A stretch of 64,000 nt of DNA, taken from JAHDCJ01 sp039028895 (GTDB taxonomy: Bacteria; Bacteroidota; Bacteroidia; Chitinophagales; Saprospiraceae). The notes under the pieces are model-generated. The model was given only the letters and a program-made list of their open reading frames with translations, was not told the origin of the DNA and made no database searches. Shown here piece after piece: positions 55,263-64,000 of this stretch. Numbering within the stretch: position 1 is the first letter of the stretch; each line of letters starts with the position of its first letter. Both the position numbers and the translations under genes were made by a program. The stretch spans positions 122,683 to 186,682 of the forward strand of contig JBCCHF010000008.1 of the NCBI GenBank assembly GCA_039028895.1. Reading direction: 5' to 3'.

Positions 55263-56522
55263 ATGAAAAATCCATCGCTACGTCCCGTATCAAGAAGAAG
55301 TGCCTTGAAAAACTTAGGTATCTTATCCCTGGGAGGATTAATGGGCTCATCAATTTCCAGCTGTAATCTTTTTTCAAGTTCAAATGGCGGGAAAATCCCT
55401 ACACTCACCAGTGGTTATATTCCTATTCTCGATTCCGTCCCTGTTATCGTAGCTTATGCCAAAGGATTTTTTGAAGAATATAATGTCGCCGCATCTAAGC
55501 CAACTTTGATTAGATCATGGCCCGCGTTAATGGAAGCTTTTGTTTCAAAACAAATTCTGTTAACACATATTCTCTTACCACAGGTTATCTTTTTAAAATA
55601 TGCCCAGGAAGTGAATTTAAAGTCAATTGCATTTAACCATACCAATGTTGTAGCGATGCTGGTTGCTAAAGAGTTAAATGGAATAGAAGATCTGGGTGGT
55701 CAAATCGTTGGTTGTCCAACCTGGTGGGCGCCGCACACCGGCATTTTCCAAGATGTTTTAAGAAAAGCTGGCCTTAAGCCTGTAGTAGGTAAAACAAAGG
55801 ATGAATTAGCACCTGATGAAGTAGGATTCAGAGTAGTGGCGCCACCTGACATGGCAGAGTCCTTAAAGAGTAAAGCAATTGCAGGATGTACAGTATCCGA
55901 ACCTTTTGGAGCTGCATCTGAAGTTCTTGCAGAAGCCAAATTAATTAAAATGTCAGGTGACGTTTGGCCAGACCACCCTTGTTGTCAATCTGTATTGCTA
56001 GAGGAAACCATTAACATTGACCGTGACTGGGCTCAAAGACTTACCAATGCTATTTATAAAGCTGCTATTTGGTGTCACCAAAATCGAGAAGAACTTGCGG
56101 AATTGCTTGGGAAAGATGGCGGTGGATATTTCCCAATGCCCGTAAAAGTTGTTAGAAAAGCATTACTCGACCAAGACATTTCAAAGTATGGCCCGGATGG
56201 AACAGGTGCAATAATGCACACTCATTGGGATGTCAAACGTGTAGGTTTCATGCCTTACCCATTTCCTTCATCATTTGACACGACAATGGATTTAATGAAA
56301 AGAATGGTAGTTGATCCTTCTTCTGCTTTGCCTGAAAACATCAGAGGTCTTTCAGGAAAGCAAGTTGCAGAATCAATTGTTGATTATGATTTAGCAGTAA
56401 ATGGCTTTAACGAAGCCAAAGGTGGAGAAGTATTTGGAATTACTGGCTCCGATGAGTATAAAAGAGAAGAGACCTATGATGTTCTAATTAAATCTGAAAA
56501 CGAAGAAGAACAGCCTCAATAG
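55263..56522 (+). CDS. ABC transporter substrate-binding protein, NrtA/SsuA-like
   Basis: The 419-residue protein starts with a twin-arginine-like signal (SRRSALKNLGILSLGG) that ends in a Cys (SSISSC), so it may be both Tat-exported and lipidated. GYIPILDSVPVIVAYAKGFFEEYNV matches the start of NMT1/NrtA-type binding proteins, and AGCTVSEPFGAASEVL matches the second domain's ligand-contact segment. The nitrate, bicarbonate, taurine and sulfonate binders are all of this group, and the pocket residues do not decide between them. It lies between the ATPase and permease genes. Confidence 0.85.
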   Translation: MKNPSLRPVSRRSALKNLGILSLGGLMGSSISSCNLFSSSNGGKIPTLTSGYIPILDSVPVIVAYAKGFFEEYNVAASKPTLIRSWPALMEAFVSKQILLTHILLPQVIFLKYAQEVNLKSIAFNHTNVVAMLVAKELNGIEDLGGQIVGCPTWWAPHTGIFQDVLRKAGLKPVVGKTKDELAPDEVGFRVVAPPDMAESLKSKAIAGCTVSEPFGAASEVLAEAKLIKMSGDVWPDHPCCQSVLLEETINIDRDWAQRLTNAIYKAAIWCHQNREELAELLGKDGGGYFPMPVKVVRKALLDQDISKYGPDGTGAIMHTHWDVKRVGFMPYPFPSSFDTTMDLMKRMVVDPSSALPENIRGLSGKQVAESIVDYDLAVNGFNEAKGGEVFGITGSDEYKREETYDVLIKSENEEEQPQ

Positions 56523-56572
56523 AATAGTTAGAGATTATTTACATATCGGCTTTTCATTTAATCAATCAAATT

Positions 56573-57319
56573 ATGAGATTGAATTGGTATAATATTTCTA
56601 TTTATTTATCAGGCATTGTTCTGATGTTCGTCCTTTGGTGGCTCTTTACAATGGATAGCTCAAGTTCTTTACATCGGTTCAACCCCAAAGGCACATTTGT
56701 TGCATTTGGTGAGTTGTTAAATAATCCCAGATATTGGGAAAGTGTTTTGGAAACGATGAAAAGATTAATCGGTGGGTTGGCAATTGCCACAGTGATTGGT
56801 ATACCTCTAGGATTAATCACAGGATATTTTTTAAGGCTTCATCAATTAACATATGTCCCATTTCAATTTATCAGGATGATATCTCCGCTTTCCTGGACTC
56901 CAGTTGCCATTATTGTATTCGGGATAGGGTCAGGGCCGGTTTATTTCTTAATTAGCATAGCAGCTGTATGGCCGGTGCTACTTAACACAGCAGCAGGTGT
57001 CCATGCTGCGGATAAACTTTGGGTTCAAGTAGCAAGATCACTTGGTGCGAATGACAGGGGAATACTGAAGCATATTTTATTGAGAGCTTCTCTTCCCCAT
57101 GTTCTCACAGGTATTCAACTTGCTCTTGGAGTTTCATGGATTGTTTTAGTGCCGGCAGAAATGTTAGGCGTTTCCTCAGGGTTAGGATACATGATTCTAG
57201 ACTATAGAGATATAAATGGGTATGATTCAATCATGGCCATTATTTTAACCATTGGGATGCTTGGACTATTAACTGACTTACCATTAAGAAGACTCGTAAA
57301 GCACTTTCGTTGGAATTAG
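56573..57319 (+). CDS. ABC transporter permease, nitrate/sulfonate/taurine type
   Basis: This 248-residue inner-membrane protein has about six helices and the coupling-helix (EAA) motif VARSLGANDRGILKHILLRASLPHVLTGI, which contacts the ATPase. SPLSWTPVAIIVFGIGSGP is typical of the SsuC/NrtB/TauC permeases. It completes a one-permease importer, presumably working as a homodimer. A 139-nt gap separates it from the kinase-like gene at 57459. Confidence 0.9.
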   Translation: MRLNWYNISIYLSGIVLMFVLWWLFTMDSSSSLHRFNPKGTFVAFGELLNNPRYWESVLETMKRLIGGLAIATVIGIPLGLITGYFLRLHQLTYVPFQFIRMISPLSWTPVAIIVFGIGSGPVYFLISIAAVWPVLLNTAAGVHAADKLWVQVARSLGANDRGILKHILLRASLPHVLTGIQLALGVSWIVLVPAEMLGVSSGLGYMILDYRDINGYDSIMAIILTIGMLGLLTDLPLRRLVKHFRWN

Positions 57320-57458
57320 AAAAGCCTTAAGCTATTTCAAATACAAACACTTTAGCAAAAACAGCTCTGAATTAAAATGAAAACCTATTATATGTTTTAC
57401 CTCATTCTGTTCTTATGAAACACTAATAGTGTAGATTTTTTCATGAAAAATTAAACTA

Positions 57459-60413
57459 ATGAAGCTGCTTAATTTAGATTCAAAATATCCAATATGGAAA
57501 ATTCTTGATCGATATTATGCACCATATGATTTAGATTCTCTAATCATTATGGCCTGGCAAGCGAAGTTAAACCCTAATTCCTTCAGGATGAATTGGATTA
57601 ATACAGCTTTTCAGTCTTATTTAACGAATAACAGCATTAGCGACGATGAAAATAATATCGTTAAGAGAGTAAAGCAAAACAAAATAGAATTAAATGATTT
57701 TTTCAATAAAATCTGTGGCGATGAACTAGATCAACTTGGCGACAGATTAAACAATATGCTTCGGTTGGTTTATGAAAAATATTCAAAATTTGGGCCGAAT
57801 AAATTCGCTGAAGAAATTAATAAAGAAAACTACAACCAAAGCCAGAAAATTAAGATTGGCTTAATCAGAAGTCAAATAAATAAACAACAACTTGTTATTG
57901 GCATTCGCACGATCTCAAAAAATGGAATTGAACTAAAATGCAATTCGTTTGAAGCTTCAACGAAAATCAATTTTGCAACATATTATGACATTTTTTGTGT
58001 CTTCCAATTCAAAAGAAATAGAATTAAAGCGGTACAGGGAGTTCTTATTCCTGTTGATGACCGAAAGCAAATAAATGATGAAAGATTTACTCAGGCAGAG
58101 AAGGCTGCAAAAGCAGCTATCATGGGTAGGAACATGTCGCACAATATTGGAAGCCACGTTATCTTTTATCTTAAAGAACACCTAAATACTATCCCTGCAA
58201 TTATTGAGAACGGCGTTTTAGATCATTTAGAGTTAAAAGTAGTCAATGACCATAAATCAGAAGCTGACTGTAACACTAGCAATTTGACAAAAATGGTCGT
58301 TTTTGACCCAAATTTGGGAGACTTTTCAAGCTATAGCTCAATCAATGCAATGGTTTTTGAAAAAATGGAGTTGCCTTTTCTGAAAGGTCTCGGAAGGTTT
58401 TTGACCTATTTGCAGGAAAGGCAAGACTTTATTGCTACGGTTTCAACAGATCATATACCATTTTTCTCAACTGTAAATTTCAAAGAATTTGTTTTTGATG
58501 AATTGACTTCTGACAAAAAAATTATTCGACACAAAAAGGATTCAGAAGAAAACAGATTTGACCTAAACTTAAAAAGAGAAAAAAATATTCTGCTAAGCTT
58601 TATCGCGAAATCCGAAAACATAGACAGAGATTCCCTATTAATCAAGATCGACGGACATGACCCAGAGATCGAAATCTCCAAAAATGCCCCAGTAAGAAAA
58701 TATGAAGTTGACCTTCCAGGAGGGTTAATTGGTAGACAAGCATTTTTTTCGGTCCTTGAGAATATTATACGCAATGCTGCTAAACATGGAAAATGGAAAG
58801 AGCAAAATTTAAATCAATTAATTTTTGACATACGCCTAAATGATGATCTCAAAGAATATCCCAATTTAATTAGAGTCGAAATTGTTGATAATATTAAAAT
58901 CACAGATAAAAAAGTTAAAGAGATTAGCTCAAATCTAACTAATCCTTTGATTGATGACGAGACACTAGAGTTGAATGAAGCTTTCAAAGGATTGAAAGAA
59001 ATGAGAATTTCTGCTGCTTGGTTAAGAGGGGCTTCATCGCTAAGAAACATTGATACAGGACCACCATTTATTAGTGTAAAAAAAGATAAAGAAAATGGAA
59101 CCTTAAGTTATATCTTCTATTTAGTTAAGCCATCCAAACTGGCGATTGTTTCAGACGATTTATATAACAAATATATCAGACATCAAGATACCTCCAAGGG
59201 AAATTTCAATGACATTTTAAGCTTAGGAAGATGGGAAATATTTTCTGCTAATGAATATTTAACTAGAAAAACAAACTATAGATTAACAGTAGTTTCAGCA
59301 AGTGAAACACCTCTGAACACAGTTAACACTATTCGTTTGAACTCCAGGAGGACTAGTATTTTAAAACGAGAAAAAATCGACACCTTAGATGAGTTTTTTA
59401 ATAATGTCTGTGAAGACTTGGATTCATTCGAAGACTCTCCTGAAGATTTAATTAAAACCCTTGACAAGCAATATATAGAGACATACCTTGAATACTTAAA
59501 GAATACATTTAATTGGATAAAACCTTCAGATAAACCGCTTCTGGTTATTGAAGATGCCAAACATCAAACTCCCTTGCGGAAATATATGATACATCCAGAA
59601 GTGCATGAAAGCTACCTTAATTTCACGCACAACCAAAAAGTGATTGAGATTAATTCCGAATCTCTCGGAAAATATGGAGTGAAAAATCAAAAGTTTGTTG
59701 CTTTTAAGAAGCATTTAGGCACTATCAAAAACTATGAGTCATTTGTTAATCATTTTACCAAGACATATATTGATGATAAATTCTTTTCTGTTGAAGGGAT
59801 TACAGGGAACAACTCCAGTAGCAGGATAATTAGAAATGATTTAAAGGATGATCATTGGATATTAAAAATTCTTGAGTCGGGTGTAATAAAAGTGCTTCTA
59901 ATCGATGAAAGGTTATTTAAAAAATATGCCTATGAAAACACCCTCGACAATCAGGAGATTGACCAATCACATCTTGAAGCGAAGTTGCTAAAACTAAAAG
60001 GTATTCAAGTTTGTAATCTTTCGGATGACCTAAATTTTTTGATTGATTTAAATGGAGAAAAAATAGCCCATTTAGACTTTAATGAGAAGAATCCTACAAT
60101 AAAACAAATTGCAGATTCCCCAAAGCTGAACACATTTCATATTGTATCAATTCATCAAGGTCTCCTAGATAAGGTTGAAGAAAAAAAATGGCCTAAAAAT
60201 GAAGACTCCAGCAAAACTGAAAGATTTGAAAAAGTAATTGGGTTCTTTAAAAAGAATTTTTCTCCTCCTTTAAAATTTATTGTGCATTCAGGAAGGTCTA
60301 AACCACCATTTTTACCAGGCAATATTCCTTTCCTTCCCTTTTCAGGCTTAGAGGTAGCTGTTAAAGATGCAAAGCTCACGTTAACCGAGCAACTTTTATC
60401 AGCAAAAATCTAA
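57459..60413 (+). CDS. Histidine-kinase-like protein with unusual C-terminal extension
   Basis: The 984-residue protein is soluble. Residues of about 225-240 contain MSHNIGSHVIFYL, which looks like a dimerisation/phosphoacceptor helix with His228. VLENIIRNAAKHG (432-444) is the N-box of a GHKL ATPase, and GLKEMRISAAWLRG further on is a G-box-like segment. After the ATPase domain ends (about 560), about 420 residues follow, with LLIDERLFKKY, VSIHQGLLDK and KFIVHSGRSKPPFLPG motifs, which I do not recognise. The first 220 residues lack a sensor domain I know. It starts a four-gene rightward cassette, with 27 nt to the next gene. Confidence 0.6.
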   Translation: MKLLNLDSKYPIWKILDRYYAPYDLDSLIIMAWQAKLNPNSFRMNWINTAFQSYLTNNSISDDENNIVKRVKQNKIELNDFFNKICGDELDQLGDRLNNMLRLVYEKYSKFGPNKFAEEINKENYNQSQKIKIGLIRSQINKQQLVIGIRTISKNGIELKCNSFEASTKINFATYYDIFCVFQFKRNRIKAVQGVLIPVDDRKQINDERFTQAEKAAKAAIMGRNMSHNIGSHVIFYLKEHLNTIPAIIENGVLDHLELKVVNDHKSEADCNTSNLTKMVVFDPNLGDFSSYSSINAMVFEKMELPFLKGLGRFLTYLQERQDFIATVSTDHIPFFSTVNFKEFVFDELTSDKKIIRHKKDSEENRFDLNLKREKNILLSFIAKSENIDRDSLLIKIDGHDPEIEISKNAPVRKYEVDLPGGLIGRQAFFSVLENIIRNAAKHGKWKEQNLNQLIFDIRLNDDLKEYPNLIRVEIVDNIKITDKKVKEISSNLTNPLIDDETLELNEAFKGLKEMRISAAWLRGASSLRNIDTGPPFISVKKDKENGTLSYIFYLVKPSKLAIVSDDLYNKYIRHQDTSKGNFNDILSLGRWEIFSANEYLTRKTNYRLTVVSASETPLNTVNTIRLNSRRTSILKREKIDTLDEFFNNVCEDLDSFEDSPEDLIKTLDKQYIETYLEYLKNTFNWIKPSDKPLLVIEDAKHQTPLRKYMIHPEVHESYLNFTHNQKVIEINSESLGKYGVKNQKFVAFKKHLGTIKNYESFVNHFTKTYIDDKFFSVEGITGNNSSSRIIRNDLKDDHWILKILESGVIKVLLIDERLFKKYAYENTLDNQEIDQSHLEAKLLKLKGIQVCNLSDDLNFLIDLNGEKIAHLDFNEKNPTIKQIADSPKLNTFHIVSIHQGLLDKVEEKKWPKNEDSSKTERFEKVIGFFKKNFSPPLKFIVHSGRSKPPFLPGNIPFLPFSGLEVAVKDAKLTLTEQLLSAKI

Positions 60414-60440
60414 CAATAGTAAATTTTCAAAAATCCAATA

Positions 60441-61283
60441 ATGAGCCAAATTGCATATTTTATCACCTTAAACCATAACTATGTGGAAGCATCAGAAGAA
60501 ACCAAAGGTTTTAAAAATAACTTTGCGTTTTTTCCGACTAATGGCAACATGACATTTATTAATGCTAAACTTGATGAGTTTAGAGAATGTTTTGAAATTG
60601 CATTTGACCAAGAAAACTTAGAATTTGAAAATTACCTGATCGAAATACAAGGGAATAATGAAATCGATACCATTAATTCATTCTTCAGTAATATAAATGC
60701 AACAAATAATTCAGGTGAGAATACTATAGCTAAAAATGTATTGAAAAAATATAGCCTTCTTAAACATTCTAAATTTGATTTATTCTTGTTTCCTGCCTGG
60801 GAACAAGGAATAAATTTTGATGAGTATCAAAATTTATTAGCTGAAGCAATCGGCAAAGTAAAGACCTACCTTAACAGCAGAAAGCCAATCTTTAAGTTAA
60901 ACTGTATTCTTCATGGCGCCGATCTTTATAAAAGGACGCAAGTTTTTAATAGCAAAGATTTAATTGGCTATAAAAATAAATTCCTGAAGGTTTTCACTGA
61001 AAAAGTACCTGGGATTCAAGATAAGATAAATCATGTGCTTTTGTTTAGTCATGACAAAGTATCGGACTCATTTTATGAATGGGTATTCATTCCTTATTTC
61101 CAAATAGTTGCTAATCAAACTACAAATCATGCTCCTGACTTCCTAAAATATTGGATGGATATTATTTCTGCAGATAGAATTGAACTAAAAATACAACGAT
61201 CTATTGCAAGTAGAAATTCCAAAATTACTTTTAAAGATTCTGTAATAACATGGAATCAAATTTCAAATGTTATTGGTTTTTAA
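60441..61283 (+). CDS. Protein of unknown function in kinase cassette
   Basis: The 280-residue protein has no signal or membrane helix. I recognise no domain. It begins with short strands (AYFITLNHNYVEAS and NNFAFFPTNGNMTFINAKL) and has a later KFDLFLFPAWEQGINFDEY stretch and NCILHGADLYKR, suggestive of an alpha/beta fold. It overlaps nothing and ends 1 nt before the receiver-like gene's ATG at 61285. Its position between a kinase-like and a receiver-like gene implies a partner role. Confidence 0.7.
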   Translation: MSQIAYFITLNHNYVEASEETKGFKNNFAFFPTNGNMTFINAKLDEFRECFEIAFDQENLEFENYLIEIQGNNEIDTINSFFSNINATNNSGENTIAKNVLKKYSLLKHSKFDLFLFPAWEQGINFDEYQNLLAEAIGKVKTYLNSRKPIFKLNCILHGADLYKRTQVFNSKDLIGYKNKFLKVFTEKVPGIQDKINHVLLFSHDKVSDSFYEWVFIPYFQIVANQTTNHAPDFLKYWMDIISADRIELKIQRSIASRNSKITFKDSVITWNQISNVIGF

Positions 61284-61284
61284 A

Positions 61285-63063
61285 ATGCAAGAAAATATCA
61301 CAATTTATTGCTGGAGAAAAGGAATTGAAACTGGACTAGAACAGTGTTCTTTTCATGATTTAATAGATGCAATTAATCCTTCGCTAGATAGATCAAAAGT
61401 TAACAAAATTGAAGAATTGAGTAGCTTATTAGATGACTCTTCATTTAAGCTTATTAAGAATCAAATAAAAGTAAGTCTAAAGGAAAAAACGGAAACCAAA
61501 TCAAGTCAAAAATCTCAGAATGGATTTGCAATTAATCTATTGCAAATCGAAGAAGAGGACTTAAAGAGTGAAGATTTTTACAATCAAGTCTATGAAACTT
61601 TTGCAAGCTTCGATGAAAATCACCAAGACGAGGGTGATAAAAACTCTTTCCCTGAACACCACAAATACAAACCTATTATTGCTATAGGAGAAGGTAATTT
61701 CAACACTCTTGTAGAAGGGGATAGAGAAAGACATCTCATGAAACTACGAGCTTTCGATTGTAGTATTTGGAATTTTTACGAAATTTTCGTTGTTGGAAAT
61801 GCCATTTATCCCCAACTGATTCCTGTTTTGTCGAAAATCATAAAAAACTATTATCGAGGCTTGTATGACCTTCGAGTAACCTATGAATTTTTCGAACTTA
61901 GCTTAAGAACCTTAAAAAACTCCAACCTCCCCTCATTCGGAGGTCATGGTAATCACATTTTACCCTTTACGTTTCATTCAGAAAATCAGATAAATGAAAA
62001 AACAGAGAACAAAATAAATGCCATTGCCAAACTCTTAGGTAAAAGCAAAATTACCTGGAAAGTCTTACTCATAGATGACTACTCGAATAAAATGTTGGCC
62101 CCCTTTAATAAGAAAAATAAAAAGGCAAATATTCCTAACAAATTTGAGGTTATTGAGCACGCTTTAAACAACTTGAGCAAGAAGATAATTGGCAAATTAG
62201 ACGAGAACTCAAAAGCAGAATTCTCAAACCACAATTTCTTTAAAATCTACCATACCGACAATCTACAAGATGCGATAATAAATAATATTGAGCCGCAAAG
62301 AAAAGACTCCGCGCATCCCAAAGAAATGTATGATATTATCTTACTCGACTACCTTTTCAGCGCAGACCCAGAAATAGTAAACAACCAAAAGAAACTATCT
62401 ACTTCAAAAACGCCTATTAGAAGTTTGGGGAAATATGGTAAGGGGAAATTACACTTTGGAATTGATTTCATCCACCAAATTGAAAAAAAACCTAATTATC
62501 TTAAGTTAGTAAAAGGCCCGTTCAACAACTATTGGATATTACCTATATCTGTATTTACTCAAGCCATGCTTGATGAGTTGAGGAACGAAGGAATTAGTTT
62601 TATTTCTGAAGATTATTATTTATCAAGAGGAGCAGACCCCATCAACACTCCTAAGTTATTTGAATATAAAATTTCAACCATACTTCTTACTCATTTGACT
62701 ATCCTTAGTAAATTATCATTATTTAATATTGAAGATAGTGCTAAGAAATTAGTAAAAAACTTAAAAAAGCCCGGTAAAAAGAACTTCTATCCTCAATTTT
62801 TTGAATTCTTAAAAAACGAGGCAATTATTGAACAGCTGAAGCTAGGGAAAAAATACAATTCCACTTTTAGCATTGCAGGCTTAGATGCCTATGATTCAAA
62901 GAACAACAAAGATCTTTCAAGGCTAAGGGATCATTACAGAGAACTTTTATACAATTTGACATTTCGGGAGATTAAAAACAATGAAGATTTAATCATTGAA
63001 TACAGCTATGTGCTTTCTATTCTTGATTCAAATCTTAATCCTGAGGAAAACACTTCAAGTTGA
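61285..63063 (+). CDS. Receiver-like (REC) response protein with helical extensions
   Basis: This is a 592-residue protein when started at the ATG at 61285; the longer in-frame start at 61267 would overlap the previous gene. The central part resembles a receiver domain with insertions: KVLLIDDYSNKML (acidic pair), then YDIILLDYLFSAD (phospho-acceptor Asp after strand 3), GIDFIHQI and NYWILPISVFTQAML. The N-terminal 200 residues and the C-terminal 150 residues are not recognised. No DNA-binding domain is seen, so output is probably by protein contact or an enzymatic tail. Confidence 0.65.
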   Translation: MQENITIYCWRKGIETGLEQCSFHDLIDAINPSLDRSKVNKIEELSSLLDDSSFKLIKNQIKVSLKEKTETKSSQKSQNGFAINLLQIEEEDLKSEDFYNQVYETFASFDENHQDEGDKNSFPEHHKYKPIIAIGEGNFNTLVEGDRERHLMKLRAFDCSIWNFYEIFVVGNAIYPQLIPVLSKIIKNYYRGLYDLRVTYEFFELSLRTLKNSNLPSFGGHGNHILPFTFHSENQINEKTENKINAIAKLLGKSKITWKVLLIDDYSNKMLAPFNKKNKKANIPNKFEVIEHALNNLSKKIIGKLDENSKAEFSNHNFFKIYHTDNLQDAIINNIEPQRKDSAHPKEMYDIILLDYLFSADPEIVNNQKKLSTSKTPIRSLGKYGKGKLHFGIDFIHQIEKKPNYLKLVKGPFNNYWILPISVFTQAMLDELRNEGISFISEDYYLSRGADPINTPKLFEYKISTILLTHLTILSKLSLFNIEDSAKKLVKNLKKPGKKNFYPQFFEFLKNEAIIEQLKLGKKYNSTFSIAGLDAYDSKNNKDLSRLRDHYRELLYNLTFREIKNNEDLIIEYSYVLSILDSNLNPEENTSS

Positions 63064-64000
63064 TAGATCCGATTAAAAAAAAATATCCAAGATTCTCAAG
63101 AGATGAGAACTTCAGGAAAGCTTTTAATACACTTCGTAAGAAAAAAGTTTACCCTAAGGACGTGGTTTACCAAAAATACACTTGGGCCGAAAATGAAAGA
63201 TTCTATTGTATTTTTGAACCTAATGAACTAACCTTTGGAGTCTATATCGACACTCAGGAACCTGATTTAAATCGCAATGACTATCTAGATGAACATTCAC
63301 ACATTCGTAATACGAAAATTTTGGTAATTCCTTACAAACTATCTAATGAGGAAGTTACCGGAATAAATAGTCAAATAATGTCAATCCTTTCTAAGGATTT
63401 CAAAACATATACTGTATACGGACAAGGTGGTGCAAAAACGACTGAACTCAGACTTCAAGATTTACTGGAAGACTTTATTGAACATTTCATTGTGAATGAA
63501 GATTACACATTCCCAGAAGTGAACAATTTAAGAAACTGGTTGGAAAAAATTCCTACTCTTCGCGGGTTAATACTCAGAACTGACTTTAATGTTCACAATG
63601 ATATTTATGCTCATATATCTGAAAAAACCAGTCCATTACAAGAGGAAAGAAATAGCTCTTTTGGCGAAATGGAGCAAGTTCAAAAAAGAAGTTTAGAAAA
63701 TAAATTCTACAGTTGGATTAAATTCGTTACAGACAGTAGCCTGGAAGAAATTTTTTCTTCCCAAGGAAGAGCACATGCAATATCCGGAGGAAGGCCATTA
63801 GCATTTCAGAATGCCGAAGAAGAATTAAGGCAGGCTTGTGAAAAAATAAGAATCAATGAATTCGAATTTGACAACAAAACAGTCTTTCCAATTGTCACGA
63901 ACTTTTTCCTAAAAAGATATAACTTATTTACACCAATAGCACTTTTTTGCGGAACAAAAGTTGCCTCTTATTTAATTGGATTTAAACTTTTATTTGCCGC
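63060..64000 (+). CDS. Unknown protein, 5' part (cut by window edge)
   Basis: An open frame starts at a TTG at 63060 whose last two bases overlap the stop of the receiver-like gene (TTGA), and it runs off the right edge with no stop for 313 codons. An in-frame stop codon at 63042 rules out a start much further upstream, and a GAGGA at 63043-63047 could serve as ribosome binding site. The visible protein has no signal or membrane helix until a slightly hydrophobic stretch at the end (FTPIALFCGTKVASYLIGF). Segments TKILVIPYKLS and GRAHAISGGRPLAF do not match a family I know. Translational coupling ties it to the cassette. Confidence 0.6.
   Translation, partial: MIDPIKKKYPRFSRDENFRKAFNTLRKKKVYPKDVVYQKYTWAENERFYCIFEPNELTFGVYIDTQEPDLNRNDYLDEHSHIRNTKILVIPYKLSNEEVTGINSQIMSILSKDFKTYTVYGQGGAKTTELRLQDLLEDFIEHFIVNEDYTFPEVNNLRNWLEKIPTLRGLILRTDFNVHNDIYAHISEKTSPLQEERNSSFGEMEQVQKRSLENKFYSWIKFVTDSSLEEIFSSQGRAHAISGGRPLAFQNAEEELRQACEKIRINEFEFDNKTVFPIVTNFFLKRYNLFTPIALFCGTKVASYLIGFKLLFA

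Noticed and set aside
57459..64000. Known Detocs-type two-component defence system
   Set aside because: The kinase-like protein lacks the TPR sensor and the cassette lacks a recognisable nucleotide phosphorylase effector, so the resemblance is only in outline.

Overview
The window comes from a member of the Bacteroidota, most likely a marine Saprospiria or Cytophagia-type lineage. This is an inference from four things: lipoproteins with the acidic or charged post-cysteine residues usual in this phylum, promoters of the TTG / TAnnTTTG type, little use of Shine-Dalgarno sites, and a long-chain polyunsaturated fatty acid (PUFA) synthase locus, which is known from some marine Bacteroidota. No plasmid, phage or IS hallmark gene is visible.

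Bases 1-23,960 look like ordinary chromosome. They hold an ECF sigma factor (cut by the left edge), several lipoproteins, an XdhC-type protein, an NHL/TPR protein, a geranylgeranyl-reductase-like flavoprotein with a VOC-cupin partner, an AhpD-like/MarR pair sharing a palindromic operator, PgeF, an O-fucosyltransferase-like protein, homocysteine S-methyltransferase, CoaX, a SanA-like protein, a D-threonine-aldolase-type enzyme, META and YceI-like proteins, a GAF protein, a PfkB kinase and tRNA-Asn. Two exceptions stand out. One is a solitary 1198-residue STAND-like NTPase with TPR and ankyrin repeats at 12.8-16.4 kb. The other is a pair of intergenic arrays (18.7-19.0 and 22.3-22.7 kb) of short hairpin repeats with covarying stems and tandem G.A mismatches.

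Bases 24,019-39,578 form one leftward PUFA synthase operon: tetR, pfaA-N (KS-AT-ACP-ACP), pfaA-C (KR-DH), a PfaC/PfaB fusion (KS-CLF-AT-DH-DH) and pfaD (enoyl reductase). A palindromic operator precedes tetR.

Bases 39,752-53,014 form a leftward operon that I consider the best candidate for an undescribed system. In transcription order it encodes a PqiA-like membrane protein, a secreted and membrane-anchored vWA protein, a 1113-residue tubulin/FtsZ-superfamily protein, a coiled-coil membrane protein, a 1289-residue membrane protein ending in a zinc ribbon and an HExxH metallopeptidase motif, and an 82-residue protein resembling an effector-associated domain. Gaps from the vWA gene to the last gene are 4-13 nt.

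Bases 53,439-64,000 run rightward: a small lipoprotein, a NYN-domain putative nuclease directly followed by a nitrate/taurine-type ABC importer (ATPase, binding protein, permease), then a four-gene cassette cut by the right edge. That cassette has a 984-residue histidine-kinase-like protein, an unknown protein, a receiver-like protein and an unknown partial protein; it looks like a non-canonical phosphorelay, possibly a conflict or stress-signalling module. Everything right of about 39.7 kb looks more A+T-rich than the PUFA operon and the housekeeping genes, which fits acquired accessory DNA.
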